From assembly GCA_026260175.1 (NCBI GenBank), contig JAKCWW010000417.1, positions 23,167 through 87,166 on the forward strand: DNA of 64,000 nucleotides, in the 5' to 3' direction. The notes beneath the pieces were generated by a model, which did not search any database, was not told the origin of the DNA, and saw only the letters and a program-made list of their open reading frames with translations. Source of the stretch: Reticulitermes lucifugus. Lineage: Eukaryota > Arthropoda > Insecta > Blattodea > Rhinotermitidae. Below, piece by piece: positions 11,546 to 21,625 of this stretch (within the stretch, counting starts at the first letter, position 1; every line of letters begins with the position of its first letter). The translations under genes were made by a program, and so were the position numbers.

Positions 11546-12031
11546 GTGCATACTCGTATACCTTATATTAATCTTAAGTTGTACATTGTTGATGAGATAA
11601 TAAACTTAAATTCTTATTATTTACCATACATTTATTTCAGTTTGCAGTTTTCCCTTTGGGTTTTGATTTCTAAGTCTAAGCAATGTTTTTTCTCTCTCTG
11701 TCTCTCGTTTAGGAGCATACCGATCTTATACAAAAGTAGTTCTTCTTCCAACCTCGATTCTGTTTCCTGCAGCTGGTTTTCCCATTCACATTTGATTCTA
11801 TATGAAAGGGTACCTAAATTTCTCAGTTCTGTGACCTTGTTACCAGTGAGTAGATTTCTGAGTGCATATCCTCATTCGTGTTTAGCCACGTGTTGTTCAG
11901 GAGTTCTTCTTTTCTCCACCTTTGTGTTTTTGAGAATTTCAACGATAGATAAATTTTGTTCTCCTCCTCCACGATTAGAAGACATCTCTCCTTTGTACAA
12001 CTCTAATCTCTCTGACTTTCCAAATTTCTAA
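11546..12031 (+). other. 161-codon open frame, unlikely to be a gene
   Basis: A serine-, leucine- and phenylalanine-rich frame from ATG 11546. It has hydrophobic runs (for example LPYIYFSLQFSLWVLI) but no family motif and a composition typical of pyrimidine-rich noncoding DNA. I do not recognise it. It is listed because it is one of the two longest frames in the window. Confidence 0.15.
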
Positions 12032-12209
12032 CCTAAACCATGCTATACCGCTTCTTTCTTTCATTGTGCAGCATGTTGTATACACACCTCTCATCTCCAG
12101 GAATGTTTCAGTTCCGCGTATAAAGATAGGTAACTCTTTTACCCCATTTCAGCTAACTGCCTCAGCTTTTGGATGTCGTTGCATCTGGTTTTAATAATAT
12201 TGCACAGTG

Positions 12210-12400
12210 TCCCACTTTTTTCGGCAGTTTCTGGAGGTGAGCTGTCAGGTTCACTGTATAACCGTTTGAACCCCCTGGGGTAATAATCTTCGATACCGAA
12301 TGAGCAGGCTCCTGAGTCGCTCTGGACACTTTGTAGAGGAGAAAATGCTGTTGTCCCTACTGGGAAGCAAACCATGGTTTCTCGGTTGTCCAAGCCGCCG
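12210..12400 (-). mobile_element. Diverged SINE-body fragment (antisense), tentative
   Basis: Read on the minus strand, GGGACAACAGCATTTTCTCC followed by a GTCCAGAGCGACTCAG segment resembles the body of the family 1 SINE at 20741 (GGGACAACAG ... GTCCAGACCGTCAG). Neither the tRNA-like head nor the usual tail is clear. An 84-codon minus-strand frame over it is a by-product. Confidence 0.35.
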
Positions 12401-13373
12401 TCTATTCACTTATGCAAACTGAGGTATTTTGACTCTTTGTAGTTGATATGATGCCGTTAAATAACAGACTTTCTAATCACTTATCGCCACTACGCTTTCA
12501 TCATTTTCTGCTGTGAAGGAGATATAGCAGAAATGAAGTAGCTGTCGATCTGCATTCCTATTTGAACCATACGTAACCATGAGGTCAATCAGTGTTGTTA
12601 CTATTATACTTTAATAATTGTTTAGCAGTGCTTGTTGTGGAACTCCGCACCTGATACTCCTGTAGTTAGGTTCAATTAGTGGAGGAAAATCAACCTGTTA
12701 TATTGTACGAGCAAGTTGGAGTATTTCAGACAGAAGCTTACCATGTTTTCATTATGCCTTGAAATGCAAGGTCGAGTTTTGTTTTGTAGTGCTTGCAGCT
12801 GTTGAAGCCGAAGGTCGGGTTGTTAATATTAACCTATTAACCGTACAGTCTGTGTTTTATTTGCAGCTTCGTGAAGTGGAAAAATGTTACTACAGCGCCT
12901 GCTCTCAAAGGGGTTGTAATGACAATCCAATAAGGTTCACAGTTTCTAACAACAAAGACGAGATATATACCCCTAAACATATTGCGTTTGGCAGATAACA
13001 CAGTATCGTCACCTTGTTTACTTATGACGCCCATTTATTAGCTACTTTAAGATGGCAGAATATTTTCATGGCTGTTCAGTATTCCGCATTTTAATACTTC
13101 TTAAGCATGAATTTTTGAAATAATTTATTGTGACGGATCACTGCGTATGAAGAAAGAAAGACATCAGAAAATATGCACACTGATATTTGGAAACTCATAG
13201 TTCTAGGTCCACAAACATTACCACCAACAGGTTGCTGTAGTATTATTTTTCTCTATATTTATTCGGAAATTCTCTTTGTAAGATCTAATTTTAGTTAAGG
13301 ATAAACCTAACTCCCTGCAGTTTTCCTTGTTCTTGTAGGCAAAAGCCAGGATAGTACCATGCAGTATTCAGAC

Positions 13374-13676
13374 CAGGGCCGGACTAAGGGGCGGGCCAGC
13401 CGGGCAGCTGCCCGGGACGCCAACCTAAGGGGCGCTAAGACGTCACTTGAATAATCGGAAATACGGTGCCAGTAAACTCAAGTTTCTACACACGACAGAA
13501 TATCTCCGAAAATTGTCCGCAATTTGGGCATGCGCCCTCAAAACCTTTCGCCAGCCCTGTCGTAGGCCGAGAAAGTTTAAACAGTTTTGCGTTTTAGGTG
13601 CGCCAAATTATTAACCTGCCTGGTGCGCCAAATTATTTACTTGCGCGGGGCGCCCACATATGTCGGGCCGGTCCTG
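13374..13676. mobile_element. Putative non-autonomous hAT-like element, about 303 bp
   Basis: The left end CAGGGCCGGACTAAGG and the reversed right end CAGGACCGGCCCGACA share a CAGG(G/A)CCGG terminus characteristic of many hAT-derived repeats. The interior is GC-rich relative to its surroundings, with a GCCCGGGACGCCAAC segment. It holds a short direct duplication GGTGCGCCAAATTATT near 13598 and 13622. The 8-bp flanks do not match convincingly, so the ends are less certain than for the 9823 element. Confidence 0.6.
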
Positions 13677-14319
13677 GACACGACTGCCTGCTTATGATTC
13701 TGGAACTGCCCGCCCATCACATTCGACGCTTTTTAAAATGTTCAGCTTACGAAGCGTGACTTCAGTAATAATTCAGTCGCTCACTGCTACTGCACATGGA
13801 CAGTCCTGAAGCAATTCACAGACCCACGTACGAGCTAACATTGCATATTATTTTACAGTTACTTTATTTGGTGACTGCTCGCAATGATTGCTTGCCATCG
13901 ACTGAGATGGGACGCAGATGTGAGGGTAAGTTTTTGCGGAGTTAAATGTGATGGAAATGGTCGTAGCCAGAAGGTCGTAGCAAAAAAGTATTTAGTAGCA
14001 GTAGTAGAACGAGGAGGAGGAGGAAAAGGACCAGCATTAGAAGCATCAGTAGAATAAGAGGAAACAATGATATTGCGCGTGGTGGAACTGGCGTTATTGA
14101 AGGTATTTGTAGTGGTGTGTTGGTTCAAGTTGTGTTTGATAATTGTGCTGGTACTACAAAGTCAGGTCAAGGAATTAATGAACACAAATTGTCCTCCCAC
14201 CCGTCTGCCTAGCAGTCATCTTCTCTCTACAGGTCTTCCATCATTCCCTCCATTTATCACTTTTATTATGACTTTTTTCCTTCTACACATTCCATTTTTA
14301 TTTGCTTTCTCTGTTCTTA

Positions 14320-14605
14320 AGGACTGGGAGCGTGTAGTTGGTACAGTGACTATGCTACAGGCAAGACAAACCGGGGGTCGAATATCGGCAGGGGCAGGAC
14401 ACTTTTCTCCAAACATCGAGGCCGAATCTAGGGCTCATACAGCCTCGTATTCAATGGGTACTGTGAGTCTTTCCTTGGGGGTAAAGCGGCCGGCCCCTGT
14501 TGACCAATCCCTTCCGTCTACTTCCGAGGCTAAGAACAAGAGTAGCTATACCACTACTCGTCGTATGTGCCTTCTTGCCGTGCACAAGGATAACTTTACG
14601 TTTTT
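14320..14605 (+). mobile_element. tRNA-derived SINE, family 1, copy 1
   Basis: It starts with a degenerate GACTGGGAGCGTGTAGTTGGTAC (A-box region), has a B-box-like GGGTCGAATATC, the body TATTCAATGGGTACTGTGAG and GGTAAAGCGGCCGG, and the tail GAGGCTAAGAACAAGAGTAGC ... ATAACTTTACGTTTTT. The same blocks in the same order occur at 20.7, 27.8, 41.8 and 49.4 kb. It overlaps a 186-codon plus-strand frame (14067-14627) which therefore is not a gene. It is moderately diverged. Confidence 0.75.
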
Positions 14606-16337
14606 CTCGGTTTATGATCTGCGTTAATGGAGAAAGAGCAGTGTTAGGTCGGGTGAAAGAGCAGGAGGTGACTTTAATAAATATGTTTATCCATTCCCTG
14701 ACCTGTATGTTCGCAATAGGGGTGGTAAAAAGGTTCACGTGCATGCGTTACTTGCGTCTGTTTGGAGGCTGTACCAAAGAAATTGCAAGAATGACTGAAG
14801 AAAACTACGAAAGTTTGGGATACTCCGTGACAGACCAAGTTTTTTTCCACAGAGGAAACAAAATTTCGTGACGAGTTGTGGATGGTTTTACTTTCTTCAG
14901 CCATTTCCATAGCTGAGAATATTAAACAGCCATAAACGTTTTCATACGACAGGTTAATTGTACTCTGCACGATGTAGAACTCGAACTGTGTAGCTCGATA
15001 AGTTTTGTTTTCCACGAACTTCGAGAATTTTCCTTGAAGATTTAACAGTTGGTCTGATCAAGAATCTTCTTGCGTTTCTGGAACCCGAAGGTGCATTAAC
15101 ATGTTCTCCACAAAACCCGTCATTCAACTTTATCCTGAGCCCGATAAAAATTTTACGTACAGCCTCATACTTTATATTCAAAATCCATTTTAATTTTAAC
15201 TTACCATCTGTTCCTTGGTATCCCATGTGGCATCTTCCCGTCAGGTTTTGAAGCTGTACGATATCTCATCCACACGTATTTTATCACCCTAATAATATTA
15301 CGCGAAGAATGTAATTTATGATTCCTTCTTATGTTGTTTTGTTCTTCCCTCTCTTACTTATTCTTCCTTGGATCCAGGTATTCTCCGCACTTGTTCTCAG
15401 ATTCCCTCATCTGTGTTTTTCCCTTCGGAGGAGAGATGTGTGACACACAAATCAATGAGGTATAATTATAGGTTCTTGGTTTTTTTTCAGTAAAACACGT
15501 GGACATAAAGGAAAGTGGACTCTTTAGTAACAAACTTTCCCGAATTCAATGCGCTATTAATTACATTGTGAATTTCTTTTAAATAAGGATGTGAAATTCT
15601 TCTTTGCGAAATGAAGAATGAACCCTTGCCCTAAAACATAATAGCTTTGTAAAAATACTGTGTTGAGCACTGTCTATTTGCTGATTGATGTATAATCTAC
15701 GCAGCTTTTGGATGCTGGCTTAGCTTCCATTACCCGCTAAAAGTAATATTACAAGTTTTATTCTGTTGCCTTTAATTGTTCGAGGGAGTCTCCATTCCCG
15801 GGCCTTGATCTAATCGTCTAACATAATAACTTCCAAAATATTAGTTTCACCTGATACGGGAGCAGAAGAAGTCTCCGAAATCTTGCTTGTTTCAAATATA
15901 CTTCAGACAATGGAAAGTGAACTACGGGTAATGCTTATAATTGATAACAATTACTACGTACCTATAGAGAATCACCTTTCTTTATTCTCAGTTTTGACAA
16001 GTGAAAATGGTGAAACATATTATGTTCTGTATATACATGTATAAGGTAAGTAAATTATGAAAGCTCTCACTAGAAGAGTTTGCAGTGCTGTATATTTCTA
16101 GATTTATTTATTCATTACCTAGTCAGCCTTGCGACAGGTTCACAGACTCTGCCAAAGCGAGTTCTACACAGAGTGCGATCTAGTGCTTCCTCTTTCAATT
16201 TCCAGTATCTTCTCCTTTCCTTAAGGACATTCAGTAGCTCCTTACGTCTATATTACTTAAAATTAGATTTGAGAAGCTGGCATTTTATACATAAAATCTC
16301 AACAGCAATTGCTCGTAAAGTTTATTGTACATCGAAC
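14606..16337. other. Unannotated non-coding DNA
   Basis: Frames of 97-123 codons cross this stretch on both strands (for example 14500-14871 plus and 14674-15015 minus), but they overlap each other and have no motif I recognise. No gene is supported. Confidence 0.35.
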
Positions 16338-16391
16338 AATTACGCTTGATAGAAGCATTTCGACCTACATGAGGCCATCTTCAGTGTAATT
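16338..16391 (-). ncRNA. Hammerhead ribozyme-like motif 2 (antisense)
   Basis: On the minus strand CTGAAGA is followed by a T, a GGCC...GGTC helix II, GAAA, and helix III ATG-CTTC-TAT (three pairs, tetraloop) ending with C at the cleavage position. Outer helix I AATTAC/GTAATT is six perfect pairs (16386-16391 with 16338-16343). The pair nearest the core is an A/A mismatch, which weakens it. Every hammerhead segment is present in the right order. Confidence 0.55.
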
Positions 16392-16560
16392 ACTTGAGTT
16401 TATGAATAAACGCTTGAAAATGTAATCACTGATACTAGCCTCCTACGCCATGAATACCGGGGATAAAGCAGCCAGGACGTAACCCGGACCTCTAACAATG
16501 TATTCGTTTGTTAAAAACAAATGCGCAATACCAAATACATATTAATAGTAGAGACACTAA

Positions 16561-16600
16561 TCCGACACGTTTGGGTAAAATTATACCATCCTCAGGAAGT
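16561..16600 (-). ncRNA. Hammerhead ribozyme-like motif 3 (left arm, antisense)
   Basis: The minus strand reads ACTTC-CTGAGGA-T-GGTA...TACC-CAAAC-GTGTC-GGATT. The CUGANGA core is intact. GAAA has become CAAA, or helix II has shifted by a base, and helix I (ACTTC/GGATT) keeps four of five pairs. Probably inactive because the conserved G12 is lost. Confidence 0.5.
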
Positions 16601-16690
16601 ACATCTGCCAAGGTTAAAACCAGCTACAAATGGCGAAATAATATTTACCAAGTTTCATAACCTGTAGTATAATCTGCACTTGGCACATGT

Positions 16691-16732
16691 ACTTCCCGAG
16701 GATGGTATATTTTTACCGAAATATGTCGGAGT
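16691..16732 (+). ncRNA. Hammerhead ribozyme-like motif 4 (right arm)
   Basis: The plus strand reads ACTTC-CCGAGGA-T-GGTA...TACC-GAAA-TAT-GTC-GGAGT. Helix I ACTTC/GGAGT has five pairs (one G-T), helix II GGTA/TACC has four. GAAA is intact and GTC is the classic cleavage triplet. The core has CC for CU at positions 3-4, which should abolish activity. The inverted partner keeps CTGAGGA but loses GAAA, so the two arms have complementary damage. Confidence 0.55.
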
Positions 16733-16757
16733 AGTGTCTGTACTATTTATATGTATT

Positions 16758-18730
16758 TAATATTTTGAATTTTGTTGGTTTCTAAAAAGGAATACATTGA
16801 TCCGAAATGCACGGAACGGACAACTTTAGAACTTACGTTTGACGTTCCTTTATCTAGTGCTAAGATTAATCTGCAGAATTTACCCCCACTGCCCCATATG
16901 CCTTAGCGTCGTCCAAGGGACAACACTGCCTTCCATGATATTAAACTTACGCAAGCATTTTAGTGACACTGTAGATGACCTTATGTGGTTATAAGGGCTT
17001 ATTTCAAATGTCCTTGTTAGAACTGCAATAAAATCTCCAATTACCGGTTAACACGGAGAATTGCAAGTGTTATTAAATGTATGAAAGCTACAAGATTCTA
17101 TGTAAGGTTGACCGGGTGTAGTGTTTTTGGAATCGGCAATATATGATTGTCACCTGTGCCTAAGCAATATGCAGCAGAGTCTGTAAGAGAAATGGAAATA
17201 AATGTCTAAGCATTATAAGATTTGACGTTACTTATATGTGATAGGTCATCCTCACGCTCCGGCAGACTTTATTCAGCTGGCGGAGGAGCCTATCATACCT
17301 AGTGGACAGAAGGCTGAAGGGTCTCAAGAACCGGTCTGGACATAAAGTAAAGAGACATCTTCATAACCTCAAATCTCGAAAAGATTGTTTGAATGCTCAG
17401 TGCCTCTGTACATGTTACTAACTGCTTCGTTCTCGGGTGCAGACATTTTCACAAGCATTTGTTCAGACCCTTGTTCGTCACATCTTTACATCAAACTAAG
17501 AGACCATGTTTTACACCCCTGTAAAAATCTTGCAAAATTATTTTTATATATACCTACGTGTATGTTAGGAGCTTAAGATGATTCTGGCGACGGTATATTA
17601 CAATACGCTACCTTCTCATGCCCATTACACACATTTTCAATACTGCATACTTTTTCATTTTAGTTGAAGGGTGAGATCAGGGACCGTCCTGTTGGAGCGG
17701 ATAGAAGGCGTTAGTATAGAGACAAACCTTTTCAAACGGCCTCATCATCCTTGGCTCTTTCGTCAACCAGTTTTCGAAAGTTGTGATGTAGTATCTCCAA
17801 GACGACGCAAAATGCCAAAACCCTGATCCAGCCGAGCGTATCTTTGAGAATGGGTGGATGGCAACACTATTTGAATTAATTAATAACAAACGTGTGTAGA
17901 ATTTATTCTTCAGTCCTTTTCATCATAAACTACGACTATATTTAATGTTGTTGTTCCCACATACGGTTATTTAAACCTTCAACATTAACAAATGGTGTAC
18001 CTATTAAGCTTACACACAGCATGAACTTCTGACTCACTTTTTTCATTTAGTGTCATATCCATAGTCTAACTTTGTGTAGTTTGTAATTGTTTCTGTACAT
18101 ATTCGAAATAACAAACCATTTATTAAAATCAAGTAGAGATGTACTTTATTGGGTAATTTAACACAGGTGAAACTAGAAACTGACGATATAATGCGTAGAA
18201 TACAGTTAAACGTTCAGTGTTACGTGTGATGTCGTCCAGGATTAGGAACATGTGAAATTGTCGAGCAGATTAAAATCAAACAATGGCTGCATACGCTTAT
18301 TTTCTTATCTGTTGTGACAAAAGTATTCGTTTGCAAGGGAGTGCCTGCCAGTGCCAGGATTTTTGCAATACACATCCCTTACATTGGTCGTAAATTTCAT
18401 ATTATTTATCACGCACAATACGCTAATGATGAAGGTGATGATGATGATGATAATAATAATAATAATTTACTGAGTTCAGTCTCTGTATATGCTTTCAGGT
18501 ACTGCCAACCAATTAACACCTGTTAATACGCTTGTACGTGATAACTGTAAAAAGAGTGACGTGCCAATTAGTGACAATGATAAGTATATTGCTCAGACAG
18601 ATGAAGTATAGAGCGTTGAAGAGTGACATCTGTTCCTAAGTGTCTGTATTAGTCTATTCATTCGTAAAGCTGCAACATTTATGCTCTGGCAGGTTAGGTA
18701 GTTTGTGTGCTTGTGGTGTCCAACATTATG
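16758..18730. other. Unannotated non-coding DNA
   Basis: Only short frames without motifs, apart from the microsatellite at 18433. No gene or nameable repeat seen. Confidence 0.4.
18433..18468 (+). repeat. (GAT)n(AAT)n microsatellite
   Basis: GGTGATGATGATGATGATAATAATAATAATAAT. It gives a run of Asp and Asn codons in one frame. Confidence 0.85.
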
Positions 18731-18731
18731 A

Positions 18732-19077
18732 CACTTATCAATGTTTTATCACCAACTAACTATAACACAACGAGAAATTTCACCGACAGTGCATCCTACA
18801 GTTTTAATACCTATTTTATGCTCATTTAACACATCGTAGAAAAGTGACAGTGTAAATAACGAAAGTGAAAGTGGCAAACTATATGGTTTATAAAATTGAA
18901 CGAACGCATGGACGTGGTTTCTTAAATAAGTGCAGTTATATGACACCCCCTGTCCCCCTGAGGATGGCTTCAAAGAAGCCGAAACATATGTAGGGGTTTT
19001 AAAGTGTTTTGAGAAAACCTTATATATAGGTTTTTTGAATAAAGTGCATTTAGTTGGTGATAAAACATTGATTAGTG
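18732..19077 (+). mobile_element. Inverted-repeat element carrying the best hammerhead motif, about 346 bp
   Basis: A perfect 21-bp inverted repeat bounds it: TCAATGTTTTATCACCAACTA at 18738-18758 and its exact complement at 19051-19071, with weaker pairing continuing outward to 18732 and 19077. The hammerhead motif is at 18954-18996, followed by AATAAAGTGCATTTAGTTGGTG. Very similar tails follow the motif near 58060 (AGTGCATTTCGTTGGTG), on the minus strand near 63925-63940, and more loosely near 40510. The shared order of motif, 30-90 bp and AGTGCAT..GTTGGT tail marks one repeat family. Its relation to Penelope-like elements is inferred from the ribozyme, not from a protein. Confidence 0.7.
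18954..18996 (+). ncRNA. Hammerhead ribozyme, minimal type I, best copy
   Basis: All conserved parts are present. Helix I is CCCC/GGGG (18954-18957 with 18993-18996). The core is CTGAGGA (18958-18964). Helix II is GGCTTC-AAA-GAAGCC, six perfect pairs (18966-18971 with 18975-18980), followed by GAAA at 18981-18984. Helix III is two pairs (A-T, C-G) around loop ATAT, and the cleavage triplet is GTA with the scissile bond after A18992. The ACATATGT of helix III is palindromic, so two molecules could pair to build a longer helix III, as described for minimal hammerheads of retroelements. One T (18965) lies between the core and helix II, an addition shared by the family. Known hammerheads self-cleave RNA; activity here is unproven. 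Confidence 0.75.
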
Positions 19078-20740
19078 AAAAATGGACAGTGATTTTAGAA
19101 TAAAATTATGACACTTGTGCGAGCCCTGTCTGAATTGTGCAGATCGTTGCCAGTTGAAGTTTGAAAGAGTTTTGTAAGAGGATTCCAATCTTACAAAATT
19201 AAAATTTGCTAAGAAATTTCATTTCCATTGATTTCAGATGGTTTGAAGTGCATTTTACTTCCGGATAAATTTGAATATCAGGTTTGTAGACTGCTGAAAA
19301 ACATTTGTTTTACTAGTAACACCTATGATATGGTAAGTCGTGAAAGGTTACCATAGCACGTAAGGGGAAAACTTTTGGTTGGTTCCTGAATCATTAATAT
19401 TTCTCAAATACTTTGCTGGTCGCTGATTGTCAGATTATTAATGGTTAAGCCGGAGGAAGCTATGTAGAACTGCTTTGACAGAAAACAGCTAGGTGGATGA
19501 ACATTTTAACTTGTCAATAAAAACATCACTAATGAAAAATAGAGATTAATCTGCTTTAAAAAAGCGTGAGTTATCTGTAAATATACATTTTTAAATACAA
19601 TTACGAAAGCCTTCTTAAACAGCGATTCATCTTAAGATTGTCATTTTTGTCAGATACCTTCTTTCGTTTCCTGCGCGTAACTAAATTGTAATGCTGAAAC
19701 TGACATTATTTTATATAACCTCAATCTTATCTTCATGTCTTTATTCTCATATCTCTTTTATTGTAGATATACCGAATTCATCTGCCTTACGAATTACATA
19801 TCATAGTCTGCACACGGCAGGACAGTGATCATCTCTCACGAAATTTCGAAAGTTAGTAATAAGAAATCTGAGTATAATTACTTTTAACGTAACCACAGCT
19901 GAGGTAGCGTGTTTTAATTAGTTCTGTTATGCATATCCATATCTGTAACGTTAAACAGGTGTGCAGAACAGAGGCTCTGCAACTTGCATCAACATCGTCA
20001 TTCCAAGCGACAGTTAAACATCCGACAAGTAATTGCCTTGCTTAAGTGACTCAAAGTTTAGATCCACATTTTTAGTCAGCTCAATCTCCGCAACTTATTT
20101 CTCAAGGCCCATTTGTATCTTATTCTTCCATCTACGTTTATGTCTTTCAAGCGGGTTTCTATAATTTGTAGTAGATGTAGTTCTAGAACATACCCTTGCG
20201 TGTTATTTTATAGACACATTCCTCTGTATTCCTGACAGACGTAAAAGCAAACTACTTCACAACTTGATCATAGAACCCGATAGAAAATATAAGCGGGCGA
20301 TAAGGGAAACCCTCACTTTGGTGAAAAAAATATATCGGGCGAAAATATCTAGCCGAAATGAGAGCGGAATTATTCTATTCCTTAAAATATTTTCATTCGT
20401 TATACAAGCCTATATATGTGAGTATACTCATCACTGGATAGAGTTTGAAATTTACAAGGTATGATATTCATAAACCTTAGTCATTGGTGGCAGTTAAGCA
20501 CAAGACCAACAGATGACATAAGTAAATGTCAGTGACAGGTAGACCTACTGGTGCTTCAGTGGGCGTTGTAGTCGCAAGTTTGTGAAGAAATATTACATAG
20601 CGAGCGTAAACAGAGATCGTGATTGTGAAGTTCCCCTCAGAATACAGGGGTTCGTAATGGGAAGGAATACCTGTAAAAACAGTAGCAGCTAGAGGTGGGA
20701 ATCGTCAAACCTTTATGTACGTATTTGTAAACATATAAAG
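19078..20740. other. Unannotated non-coding DNA
   Basis: No gene or named repeat seen. The 66-codon frame at 20264-20464 has no motif. Confidence 0.4.
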
Positions 20741-21010
20741 ATGTGGACTGTGCTGGACGATCGGAGGTTCCAATCCTGGCAGGGACAACAGATATTTCTG
20801 TTCTCCAAACCGTCCAGACCGTCAGTGGAACCCATCCAGCGTCCTATTCAACGGATAACGGGCAATCTTTCTCCAAGCTCAAAGCAGCCGGGGCGTAAAG
20901 GTGACCACTCAACTTCTCTAGTGTCGTGGTTAAGGATAAGTGGAGCTATAAATCCACACCTCATATGCCTTCATGGCGTGTGAAGGGAAGAGTTTACCTA
21001 CACCTTTTAC
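20741..21010 (+). mobile_element. tRNA-derived SINE, family 1, copy 2 (5' truncated)
   Basis: The A-box end is missing or scrambled. The copy begins near GCTGGACGATCGGAGGTTCCAATCC, a decayed B-box, then GTCCAGACCGTCAG, ACGGATAACGGGC, GCAGCCGGGGCGTAAAGG, CGTGGTTAAGGATAAGTGGAG and ends CCTTCATGGCGTGTGAAGGGAAGAGTTTACC. The tail is the CATGGCGTGT subtype, as in the copies at 27.8 and 49.4 kb. Confidence 0.75.
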
Positions 21011-21056
21011 GTTATAGGCAGTAGAACCATAGAGCGCAAGTAACATGGTTATGGCG

Positions 21057-21208
21057 GTGCGTGCACGTGTGCGCGCACGCGCGTGTGTGTAAGTGTGCGT
21101 GCGTGTATGTACACTTTTGTGCGTGCGTGTGCGTGTCAGCGTGTTTGTACGAGCGTGCGTGCGTGTTTGTGCGTGTGCGCGCGCGTGTATGTGTGCGTGC
21201 GTGTGTGT
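21057..21208 (+). repeat. GTGC/GTGT-rich simple repeat (about 150 bp)
   Basis: Alternating purine-pyrimidine GTGCGTGCGTGTGTGCGCGCGC sequence. It produces Cys/Val/Arg frames on the plus strand and Thr/His frames on the minus strand, which are not genes. It lies 47 bp after the SINE end. Such alternating tracts can adopt Z-DNA in general; that is not shown here. Confidence 0.9.
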
Positions 21209-21588
21209 CCCCACATTTCAAATTTTTAATCAGTTAAACAATGTTCACGAAACTTGTTGGGAACATTTTGACGTTATGGGATACCCGAAACTGTCAACTT
21301 CATATAATCACTAATCACACAGTACGCCGTCAAACATGTGAGGCGGGGAGATAAATACGATATTTACTTTTACGTCGAAAAATGGTTTGTGTTGATAGAC
21401 TTTGGAGAGATGTGCACATCTTGTGAGTGAAGTATTTTTTGTAGAAAGTATAATAGCAATTTTTAGCTCGCCGAAAATTTTCTGTATCTTTCGGTGTGAT
21501 GGTGGTAACTAATGATATATCAAGGATGGACACGTAAAATTTTATCCAGAGATATAAAGTGAATATGACGTATGTAAGATAATGTTTG

Positions 21589-21596
<8 letters not shown>

Positions 21597-21624
<28 letters not shown>

Positions 21625-21625
21625 T
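21597..21625 (+). repeat. (TAA)n microsatellite
   Basis: About nine TAA/AAT units. Confidence 0.9.

Larger units (their letters stand above)
16530..16757. mobile_element. Foldback element with a hammerhead-like motif in each arm
   Basis: The left arm (about 16530-16616) and right arm (about 16672-16757) are inverted copies roughly 85 bp long. Shared words include AAATACATAT, AATAGTA, GACACTA, TCCGACA, TATACCATCCTC, GGAAGTACAT and TGCCAAG. The 55-bp spacer is unrelated. Each arm carries one hammerhead-like motif, pointing outward on opposite strands. No coding capacity. I infer a non-autonomous element, perhaps derived from Penelope-like termini, which are known to carry hammerhead motifs. 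Confidence 0.7.

Noticed and set aside
14067-14627. 186-codon plus-strand frame, the longest in the window
   Set aside because: More than half of it is the family 1 SINE at 14320-14605, and the remainder has no motif.
20930-21221. Thr/His-rich minus-strand frames (THTHAR...) as a repeat protein
   Set aside because: Translation of the GT-rich simple repeat.
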